Origin: Saccoglossus kowalevskii
Lineage: Eukaryota > Hemichordata > Enteropneusta > Harrimaniidae
Direction of reading: 5' to 3'
NCBI RefSeq assembly: GCF_000003605.2
Contig: NW_003146291.1
Coordinates: 202,332-224,777, forward strand
DNA length: 22,446 bases
Every line of letters starts with the position of its first letter. The stretch's first letter is position 1. The translations under genes were made by a program, and so were the position numbers. The notes beneath the pieces are model-generated. The model was not told the origin of the DNA and searched no databases. It worked only from the letters and a program-made list of their open reading frames with translations. Positions 11,301-18,500 of this stretch are shown piece by piece.

Positions 11301-11759
11301 TCTTTATAAATATTTATCAGGATGAACGGAATGGTTCTTTTGCGTCGAGAGTAGAACTGAAGTTACAGTTACAGCTACAGTCCTTGCAATATGCTGTGTT
11401 TTATATGAAACCCATAACAACGTATACATGTACAATGTTTATAAAATGCATTGTTTGTTTGCACAAAATCTGAACATGCACTGCACAACTTCAATCCAGC
11501 TAATTTAATTATTAGAATGTAATTTAGTTACAGTTTATTTAAACTGTACCTAAAATAGCTTAAATCGTGCAATACTGTTTTTTATTAAATTAAGTATTTT
11601 TCCAATTCTGTATTTCATAGACAACAGAGTTTATTCATTTGCCATTAATTTATATTTATTATGTAAAATTACTAGCAGATAGAATTCTTGAAATAAGAAC
11701 AAACCTGCCACGACTTGGCCTTTTCTTGGACAGTTCAGCCACCGAGGTGGTATTGACAT
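2218..11759 (-). CDS. RNGTT: mRNA capping enzyme (RNA 5'-triphosphatase/guanylyltransferase), 5' part of gene, 10 coding exons
   Basis: Bifunctional nuclear enzyme that removes the gamma phosphate from the 5' end of nascent RNA polymerase II transcripts and transfers GMP from GTP to form the cap. Coding exons, in gene order: 11759-11705, 10785-10572, 10025-9861, 8281-8142, 7690-7599, 6777-6674, 5043-4942, 4318-4186, 3556-3485, 2382-2218. They join in phase into 414 codons with GT-AG borders at every junction. The start [14 protein letters not shown] matches the conserved N terminus of animal capping enzymes. Residues about 1-190 are the cysteine-phosphatase domain, with [11 protein letters not shown] carrying Cys123 and Arg129. 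A short acidic-then-basic linker (about 190-222) follows. The guanylyltransferase domain carries nucleotidyl-accepting Lys286 in KADGVR, then NTLLDGEMIID. The C-terminal part, including the OB-fold motifs, is missing because the gene runs off the left edge. No frameshift or stop interrupts the exons, so the visible part looks functional. Confidence 0.95.
2383..3268. other. RNGTT intron; only an imperfect tandem duplication seen
   Basis: An open frame of 88 codons at 2565-2831 on the plus strand shows no family resemblance and lies antisense inside an intron, so I treat it as chance. The part from about 2945 to 3130 holds a two-copy repeat, listed separately. Confidence 0.6.
2945..3130 (+). 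repeat. two-copy imperfect direct repeat, period about 106 bases
   Basis: tagatgctcctacgtgtatg at 2951 recurs as cagatgctactgcatgtatg at 3057. Both copies continue through a ttgttt segment to (a)tcgatttcaa(g/a)tat. Substitutions and small indels separate the copies. Confidence 0.6.
3269..3426. mobile_element. small TIR element (MITE), about 158 bp, possible TTAA target
   Basis: The left arm TTAAATCGGGAGGGTCGTCA (continuing CCTGCGCATG) is matched on the opposite strand at the right end by TTAAAGCGGGGAAGTCGTCA (continuing CCTGCGCATG). The arms are about 32 bases with few mismatches and a perfect 17-base core. The TTAA at both outer ends would fit a piggyBac-type target, but the class is inferred from this alone. 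No coding capacity. Confidence 0.65.
3485..3556 (-). CDS. RNGTT: RNGTT exon, codons 336-359
   Basis: Acceptor CTATTGCAG|G and donor TTTGAG|GTTAG. It encodes EMIIDKVN, then [12 protein letters not shown]. Joined to the preceding exon it completes LLDGEMIID (motif IV), and it continues with the conserved RYLIYDI strand. Confidence 0.95.
3557..4185. other. RNGTT intron, nothing recognised
   Basis: AT-rich intron with no exon or element with clear ends visible. The tacatgta motif recurs, as elsewhere in the window. Confidence 0.6.
4186..4318 (-). CDS. RNGTT: RNGTT exon, codons 291-335
   Basis: Acceptor TTTTGTTAG|G and donor GATGGG|GTAAG. It encodes [19 protein letters not shown], then FAVPQLVFP and KNTLLDG. 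YMMLIDG and the IYMFDR strand correspond to the nucleotide-binding core (motif III region), and LLDG begins motif IV. Confidence 0.96.
4617..4634. repeat. perfect 18-base palindrome in an RNGTT intron
   Basis: GGATCTAGATCTAGATCC is its own reverse complement and is also an internal repeat of CTAGAT. It lies in the 4319-4941 intron, in which I see nothing else. Confidence 0.7.
4942..5043 (-). CDS. RNGTT: RNGTT exon, codons 257-291 (catalytic lysine, motif I)
   Basis: Acceptor CTTAAAG|G and donor GTCAG|GTGAGT. It encodes [16 protein letters not shown], then [13 protein letters not shown]. The KxDG(x)R nucleotidyltransferase motif supplies Lys286, the residue expected to form the covalent GMP adduct (position 294 in human). 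Confidence 0.97.
5257..6015. mobile_element. non-autonomous TIR element, about 759 bp
   Basis: The left end TACCATATTTGTCTTCAGTT (continuing AAGCGCCAC) matches the reverse complement of the right end, TACCGTATTTGTCTTCAATT (continuing AGGCGCCAC), over about 29 bases with few mismatches. Just inside both ends are further copies of a ttaagtgcca/ttaggtgcca/ataagcgcca motif. Two overlapping small open frames (5338-5569) show no homology I recognise and are probably chance. It lies in the 5044-6673 RNGTT intron, the rest of which shows nothing clear. Confidence 0.72.
6674..6777 (-). CDS. RNGTT: RNGTT exon, codons 223-257 (start of guanylyltransferase domain)
   Basis: Acceptor TCTCTTCAG|A and donor GAGAGG|GTGAG. 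It encodes [20 protein letters not shown], then [10 protein letters not shown]. This matches the conserved FxEGV...GVTQxTTQPKL and QQKC...CGW segments that open the guanylyltransferase domain in animals. Confidence 0.94.
6778..7598. other. RNGTT intron, nothing recognised
   Basis: AT-rich, with short open frames on both strands that lack family resemblance and overlap no plausible exon. Confidence 0.55.
7599..7690 (-). CDS. RNGTT: RNGTT exon, codons 192-222 (interdomain linker)
   Basis: Acceptor GGTCACAG|AG and donor ACG|GTAATG. It encodes an acidic stretch ([14 protein letters not shown]) then a basic one ([10 protein letters not shown]). Human RNGTT has the same acidic-to-basic linker between its two catalytic domains. 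The basic patch could be a nuclear localisation signal (inference). Sequence conservation is low, but frame and position fit. Confidence 0.88.
8142..8281 (-). CDS. RNGTT: RNGTT exon, codons 145-192 (end of triphosphatase domain)
   Basis: Acceptor TTTCAG|C and donor AACG|GTAAT. It encodes [18 protein letters not shown], then [22 protein letters not shown]. The ARPPGIYK and LFxRYGD...PxLPDWC motifs are characteristic of the end of the phosphatase domain in animal capping enzymes. Confidence 0.96.
8282..9860. other. RNGTT intron with a diverged 'ggccgccat' repeat
   Basis: At about 8500-8590 a segment (ggctgccattcagccatctt, later acatgatgtatgtataaagt) resembles 18,090-18,175 in the XRCC5 region, so it is a dispersed repeat. 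A short gatgaatgaatagatggatg-type run follows at 8610-8650. The remainder to 9860, including an open frame at 9558-9794, shows nothing I can identify. Confidence 0.5.
9861..10025 (-). CDS. RNGTT: RNGTT exon, codons 90-145 (phosphatase active site)
   Basis: Acceptor TTTTTGCAG|G and donor TGGAG|GTTAG. It encodes the P-loop [11 protein letters not shown], with Cys123 as expected nucleophile and Arg129 binding phosphate, followed by [13 protein letters not shown]. This HCxxGxxR(S/T)G signature defines the RNA triphosphatase domain of metazoan capping enzymes. The catalytic residues are intact. Confidence 0.97.
10026..10571. other. RNGTT intron, nothing recognised
   Basis: No exon or complete element seen. 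A short palindrome ACTACCGGGGGTAGT lies near 10287. The plus-strand open frame 10313-10522 has no recognisable family. Confidence 0.55.
10572..10785 (-). CDS. RNGTT: RNGTT exon, codons 19-90 (triphosphatase domain)
   Basis: Acceptor CACAG|GA and donor AGAGG|GTAAG. It encodes residues including [21 protein letters not shown], and [15 protein letters not shown] followed by [12 protein letters not shown]. These align closely with the phosphatase core of human RNGTT, including the LLxDLTNT strand. Both boundaries keep the reading frame with the neighbouring exons. Confidence 0.95.
11109..11235. repeat. inverted repeat with 15-base perfect ends
   Basis: TATTTATAAATTTCA at 11109-11123 is exactly repeated in reverse complement at 11221-11235. 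Weaker pairing continues inward (acaattcaaactg versus caattgcagttgaa, and ggccaattga versus tgattggc). This may be an old MITE in the 10786-11704 RNGTT intron. Confidence 0.6.
11239..11318. repeat. hairpin with 19-base arms and 9-base loop
   Basis: AAGGGAATTTCTTTGTTGT (11252-11270) pairs with ACAACAAACCTATTCCCTT (11280-11298) at 16 of 19 positions across the loop gccgagagt. The pairing extends outward through atatttataaa on the left and tttataaatatt on the right with a small bulge. Confidence 0.65.
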
Positions 11760-11781
11760 TGTGTATACTGCAGTACAGTAT
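11705..11781 (-). CDS. RNGTT: RNGTT exon with start codon (codons 1-19)
   Basis: ATG is at 11759-11757, and [19 protein letters not shown] follows in frame. The PPRWLNCPR stretch is the conserved start of metazoan capping enzymes, which fixes the start. The donor is GCAG|GTTTG. Upstream acceptors are possible at TTTTCTAG (exon from 11781) or at CTGCAG closer to the ATG. Bases 11760-11781 are 5' UTR if the first is used. Confidence 0.9.
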
Positions 11782-12117
11782 CTAGAAAACAAAGACTTTA
11801 TTTCGTTCTTTAGGAAACAGTTATCTTAGCACAAGACTGGACTTTCTTAAAATCTTCTGGTCAGACTTGATTTCAAATTTCCTGGAAAATGCTTACTCGA
11901 ACAAATACTTCGCGAACAACAGTAATGCATTGTATCGGAAATCCCCGCTCAAATCTGTCGTGCGATATTGTTCTTACATGCGCTTGTAGTAGAATGCTTC
12001 GATTTTCATCTATTTTGACACACAAACTGCCACTGAGTATCCAGTTCCATTTTGTGAATTAAAAATCAGAACAATGTAGTCAACATACAGTAGAACTTCA
12101 ATGCATTTCAATATTAC

Positions 12118-12165
12118 CTTGCTGTTTCTAAAAAAAGAACAACTTCCGGTTGTCACTGGTGTACA
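12118..12165 (-). other. RNGTT: probable noncoding first exon of RNGTT (5' UTR)
   Basis: On the minus strand CAGCAAG|GTAATA at 12118/12117 is a good splice donor just below an ETS-type motif. The exon carrying the RNGTT start codon has an acceptor (TTTTCTAG) 22 bases upstream of its ATG, which implies an upstream noncoding exon. The donor is read from sequence; the transcription start, and so the upper boundary, is a guess. Confidence 0.45.
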
Positions 12166-12493
12166 TACTTTGTAACGTCATATATTATGTTCACTGAAAT
12201 CGATGACGTACCAAACACGTTTGTACTTGTCCGTATTTGAAACCAGACCACTTAGCCTTGTGCAAATTCATAATTTTGAGTATAAACTCCTTGAACACAT
12301 TGCTCTTTTTTTAATGTGATTAAGCATAGAAGTTACAATATTGTTAGAGAAATGGTTTTTGAAAACAAATTTGTGAATACAGGCTGTAACTATTCAAAAA
12401 TTAACTGTAGTTAGCATCGAAAGTAGGTTTCGTTTTGATGATTTTTCTGTATGCCTATGAGGGCGCTCAAATCTCAGGTTTTGAACCATCAAC
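12119..12493. promoter_or_regulatory. shared head-to-head promoter region of RNGTT and XRCC5
   Basis: About 375 bases separate the RNGTT first-exon donor from the XRCC5 start codon. On the minus strand ACCGGAAGT (12142-12150) matches the ETS/GABP consensus. TAACGTCA (12173-12180) and ATGACGTA (12203-12210) are CRE/ATF-like half sites. There is no obvious TATA box for either gene in the expected places and no clear CpG island. Bidirectional use is inferred from orientation and spacing. Confidence 0.6.
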
Positions 12494-12500
12494 ATGGCGG
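12490..12500 (+). promoter_or_regulatory. YY1-like site over the XRCC5 start codon
   Basis: CAACATGGCGG matches the core of the YY1 consensus (AAnATGGCGGC). YY1 sites overlapping the initiator ATG are common at animal housekeeping promoters. Motif match only. Confidence 0.45.
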
Positions 12501-12511
12501 GTGACGGAAAG
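12494..12511 (+). CDS. XRCC5: XRCC5 exon 1 coding part (codons 1-6)
   Basis: ATGGCGGGTGACGGAAAG encodes MAGDGK, followed by the donor GTGAGT. The reading frame joins exactly with exon 2 to give MAGDGKEAIVICLDVG, comparable in length to the human N terminus. It is too short to be found by ORF length. The CAACATGGCGG context and its place at the end of the promoter region support the start. Confidence 0.85.
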
Positions 12512-15500
12512 GTGAGTCGACTTCAAAATACATGCGAGTGACAAATTAATGATTGAGGTTACAGTTGTCATGGGAATATTGGTGAGCATAGCTGCGATGT
12601 GGATATTTGATTTGGGTGTTAGTTATGCTTGTAGACCAAATTTAAACGTCGTTCACTTTCTACTCAAACGCGAGAAATTTTCACATGTAAAACGCTGCAA
12701 GCACTTTTTTAATCGCCTTTTTAGTTATATGCACTGCATTACCTGTCTTCATTTGCTGTGACCGATTGCATATAAATGTCAAACAGACAGAACTATAGCA
12801 GTTGACCAGGCTATTCAGTAACGTGGGTTTGTCGGCGGTACCTTCCTCGCCTTTGACCTTTCGTGACCTTGTTGACACTTGACGCTGCGTGGGATAATAG
12901 GTATCGCGTGGAATTCAAAACAAATCCAATTCAAAACAAATAAAAACAATTGTGTAAAATGCCGTTATTTAGTATTTACTCTGTGGAGACATTCTGGATG
13001 AGAATATATGTGGTGATTATGTTGCTATGGATATCATCATTTTAATGCAAAGAATAGTTTACATCAATTGTTGGTCACTACAGGGAGCTGTAAGTCTCAT
13101 CCCTGGTCACTCCTAAAATATCATATTCCTACATGCACTATAATTTTTTTCTGTAAAGTTGTCTATGGTTGAAAAGAGTTCAATATTCAATGATTATTGC
13201 ACACTTATTTCTTTTCATGATGATTCAATGTAACAAAAACAATGCAGTCATTTCTCTTCTCCATATGCAATGTGTGTAAAATACTTTATTTTAGCTGGAA
13301 TTAATTTTCGCTGAAAAGATTTTTTGGGTATTTTGTATGGAATTTATTTTCACTGATTTTTGATGAGTTGAATGTAAAATATAGGAAAAAGGTATATTCG
13401 CTGGATTTTATAGCGAAAATTAATTCCAAGTGGAAATAAAGTATTTTACAGTACATTGTTTTATGCAACTGCATCACAGTCCCTCTATGCAAACGCAGGC
13501 TGTGCAATAATTGGTACTAGATTGACATCACAGCGTTTTGCAACTAACCTGCCTACTCACTTTAATGTTGTTTGGGTATTCGTAGTGTTTTGGGTTGTAG
13601 TACATACAACAGTTACCAGTGGTCTCCCAGGTGGCTCAGCCTTGCCAGTGATTTGAATATCACCTTTGACATTTCCACCATTTGTTGTCAAAGAGGCAGA
13701 CCACTGATCTCATCATTAGTAGTTAATTGTGTGTTTTAGATTAGTAATAAATCCCACTACTGTACCCAAACACCGTCTCTGTGTGAGTGCTTTTGTGCTG
13801 TCCTCCCTCCTTAGCAAACCCAGATTTAATTCTCCAATATTAAATTTCAAGTAATTTGAATCCATTCGATGAATTAATATTCTTTTTCTTTATTACAGGA
13901 AGCTATTGTAATATGTCTTGATGTTGGTCCATCCATGAACCAGGCACCAGATGGACAAGAAACTTGTCTGGAAACATCTATCAAAGCAATATCTAGAATC
14001 CTACAGAGGAAGGTTTGTATTGGAACAGTAAAAAGTTTTTTCTATTGTTTTTCACAAGGCATTGAAATTTGATAAAAGTGGCAGGGTTTAAAATCGGTGT
14101 TTGGCTCGGGCAATCATTTTTGTTATGGGACAACCAAATTTTGAAACTAGTTGCCCAACAATTTTTTTTTTATTAATCATTTATATTATACGCAATGACT
14201 ACTTTGAAACTAAAAAAAAATATATACAAGAACAAAATAACACATAAACTACCTTTGCAGCTAGTGCGTCTGTATGTATGTGTTTGTGTATGTTTCACTG
14301 ATATCTAAAGAACCACTTATAGGATTTCAATGAAACTGATGCTGATGTGCATATTTGATTACCTAATTTGCATGATATTATTTACATGATATTATTTACC
14401 TAATTTGCATGATAATTCATCAATTTAGCTGTTTGATGACTGTTCCATTGATATCTAAAAAACATACCATACTCATCTGACTTGGCACCCAGGGTACTCA
14501 GCTCAAAAAATTGTGACATTTTTTGTTCACCATGTGCCAGATTAGGGTGAACAGTACATCTTTTTTATTAGTGAAATAAAAATTGTGAAATGAGTTGCAT
14601 CGTTATTGATTTTCACGACACATTCACAATAAAGAGACAGAAATGATCACATTTTATTTCATTATTTACATACCATCAGAATGTAAGGTATAAAATTGAT
14701 AGGGTCTGTGGGGAAACGATCATTATCTTCCTGGGGCAGCTCTTGGGTAATTCATAGACCTGATCAGTTTAATGTTGAAAAAACATGTATATTGATTTTC
14801 TAAATATTATTTTCTAATTTTTGACATCTCAAAAAATCAGATTTAAATTGAACATGCGGTAGAATAGTCAGGCAAGTTGGCATAGGTGGTGCCCCGACTG
14901 CTGCGATCGCAACAGTCCAGGGCGCCATCTACCCCAACTTGTCAGGATAGAGGTAGAGGTTCTCTGGAATAAACTAGAGTGAGAACCATAGATGTAGAAT
15001 GAAATTTATTTTCTATACATATTATAATCTTCAATAATGTGGATCACATTGTTTCCATGTTGTGTAGCTTCTTGTTTGAAAGGTTAATCTTACATTTTTA
15101 ATTAATTTTCAATATGTCTCAGCACACAGTTCTTTCTAAGTTTTCTTGAATAAAAAAATACTTTATTCGTATTTATTGTAGTTTTGATGCATTAAAAAGT
15201 GCAGTCAGGATTATACATAATTCATAAATTTCCATTAATTAGTGGTAGTAAAAGTAATTGTTTTCCAGTGCGTGAACTAATAATAGAATAATTAATCCAA
15301 ATTATTCTTTCATGTGCACAGAGTACTTTTTGATGGAATAAATATTGATTAATTTTTTCTGGATAAAGTACACGCATAGGGATTGGTGGGGCAGCTTTGT
15401 ACACAGTACTCAATCATGCCCAAAAATAATTATGCGACTACAAATTGATGCCAAAGATGAATATTCAGAAAACCAGTTATTTCAACAACAAAATTACAAA

Positions 15501-18500
15501 TTTATCTTTTGAAAATAAATTGGTTGTGCAAATTAATAGAGACCGTTGATTGATTGACTTTTTACGGTTGTCAGCCGGGATAATGATGGCGGTGCTGATG
15601 AGAACCCAGCATGCTTTCCAGCATGCTTTGCACTGTCATATTCATTCAGATTCTTTCTCTAACTACATTTCTAAAAAACATTTCTGTTTTCTAGGTATTT
15701 GCTGATTCCAAAGACGAAGTAGGATTGGTATTATTTGGTACGTCAGAGACTGCTAACGACCTAGCCGAGGGTGAAGAATACCAGAATATAACAGTAGCTA
15801 AACCGTTGGGACTTGCTACCATCAGTTTATTAGAATATGTTGTCAAAGATATACAACCCAGCAATATATCCGCAGATTGTATCCTTAAAACATGTTGTTT
15901 GAACTTTTGTTCACCCCTGTTTTTAAATTCTTCCATCCAATTGTAATTTATTTTCATGATTCAGACTGTGTTAATGTTTCTACTGGAATTTATTTTTGCT
16001 GAAAGGACTTTTGTGTGTTCTGTATGGAATTTATTTTCACTGATTTTAGACAAGTTGAAGGTAAAATATAGGAAAAAAGTATATTCGCAGGATTTTATTT
16101 TCACTGAATCATTCCTTCAGCGAAAATAGCGAAAATTAATTCCAAGTGAAAATAAAGTATTTTTAAAATGGGTATATTACTCCCAGACTTACAGCGTTTT
16201 GATGACGTGAACGTTTATCTGGGTTGTCTTGGTAGTTAAATCAAACAACATAATAAATATCAAGGTCAAGTGCATCTGGTGATCTGTTTCAGTGGTAACC
16301 AACTTCTTAGCATCTCAAAAACTCGGCACATAAATATCTTCATTTAAATATTATGCCTGCACTTGGGTTATTCTGATTTGCTCATGAACTTTATTTCTAT
16401 AATTGTGGTGACCTTGACTATGTACTCAGTTGTTGATGCTTTGGTTGTATCAATGGATTTAATGGAAAAGTCGATTCGGGGTAAGAAATTTGGTTCAAAT
16501 CGAATCGTTGTCTTCTCTAATCTTGGTGGTGAGTTCACTGATGACAAACTTGATGCTATTATAAATGGTCTGAAGTCACTGGAAACTGAAATTAATCTCA
16601 TGTAAGTATAGCTAAATAACTATTTACCACACTTTTATTGTCTGGGTAAGTCATCTAATCCACCATTTTGTTCAACCTAGTTCATATCTAGTCATGTTAT
16701 AATCACTAAAATAGTCCAAATAACTATTTACCACACTTTTATTGTCTGAGTAAGTCATCAAATCCACCATTTTGTTCATGTTCATATCTCGTCATGTTAT
16801 AATCACTAAAATAGTCCAAATAACTATTTACCACACTTCAAGACTTGCATTGTCTGAGTAAGTCGTTGAATGTACCATTTTGTTTATTCTAGTTCATATC
16901 TAGTCATTTTATAATCACTAATTTAAAAATAGTCAAAATATCTATTTACCACGCATTGTCTGAGTACCGGTAAGTCACCAAATTCACCATTTTGTTCATA
17001 CTTGCTGGTTGGATTACAATTAATTTAGTTGGTAAAAAATTAAACAAGAACACTGGCAATTATATACTAGTATTGTTCGCAATACCAATGTTTTGTTGGA
17101 CACTAATTCAAAACATTTATTGAGACAGTATTACCATTAACTTATAAAATGTTCTTGTCATAACTCATCAGCTCGAATGAACAGCTATAGTAGTAAATTA
17201 TGTCACAAACATCTGTGAATAACTTTGAGTTGAATAACTTTTTTCATATTTTATTTGCCGAAACACATCTCCCAAAAATCAAATTATTTTTATTTATTCT
17301 GGTTTTCACACATCACATGAAAAATAGGGGTCTGTGAATACTTTACTGGAACTGTTTTTGAGGATAACTAGAAGTTGATTAGTGGTTTTGTTTTTGTGTT
17401 TTGTGCTCAGTAATTTACAGTGATCCGGTGCAATATTTGGGTATGTACAAAAACAGATTCATAGATACATATCACATGTGATATGGTTTATTATTCTTTT
17501 TTCATCAGTGGTCCTGACATGGACGGCAATGATAATGATAATGATGGTGGTGCTGATGAGAACCATGCTGGTGGAGCCTCCAATATGCCAAGTAGAAAAG
17601 AGAAAACTCCGCAACAGAGAGCTGGAGAAGCTTTAATGTCCCATATTCTTGAAGCAACTGATGGATCCTGTTATTCATTCAGGTAAAACCATGTAAACAA
17701 GCCATGCATGGCACAGTACCCGTTAGTTATCGAATTTAAGATATATAGTTTTGTTTATAGTAATATAGTTGTCATAATATACACATGTCAGGAATATGAT
17801 TATGATTTTTTAACATTAAAATAATTTACATCTTGTATCTTAACAGCATTAATTAAAACGAAATCGGCCATTTTGAGTACATCTATAACATAATGTATAG
17901 TGATTATATAAAATAAAGAAGCGTATTCATTAAAACAAAATGGCCACCAATCAACCATTTTAAATCTAATCTGAAAAATAAAATAACGTGCATCAGGAAC
18001 TCATGATGTCGAATGTATGTACCAAGTTTGAACAAAATCCATCTATAAATGCCAGAAATGCTTGATATTTGATGATATTTTATCACAAAAATGGCCGCCA
18101 TTTGGGCATTTTGAATCAGAACGTGATTGCATATGTATTACATTATGTATGATGTATGTGTGAAGTTATTGTTATCTTTAATTATATAATAATATTGCTG
18201 CTAACAAAAATACATTTATTCACAAAAAAATGATTCAGCAATCTTCCAAAATTATTTATTCATGATCTAATTAAGGAAGAATTATGTTACGCAATTTTTC
18301 ATTCTTGTATGGAATTCAGAGAACAAATATTTGAAAAATCATTAGTTGCACTTTTTTGAAAAAATTACTTTTTGAGTACAAACAAATGTGAACACATACT
18401 GTAAAACCATTTTATTATTACTGACATTTAATTTCATTATTTTTTAAGTTATTTACTTACCATACTCGACCGCGTTAGCGCCCAAGGGCCTCAACTTGGA

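Noticed and set aside
13633-13665. tRNA-like promoter boxes (tggctcag, gatttgaat)
   Set aside because: The spacing between the A-box-like and B-box-like words is too short, and no cloverleaf can be drawn. Not called a tRNA or SINE.
15691-15957. Minus-strand open frame opposite XRCC5 exon 3
   Set aside because: It is a shadow of the exon on the other strand; the plus strand encodes clear Ku80 sequence there.
16614-17001. CRISPR-like array of repeats and spacers
   Set aside because: The units are long, adjacent and wholly repetitive, with no constant repeat and variable spacer, and the host is an animal genome. It is an intronic tandem repeat.
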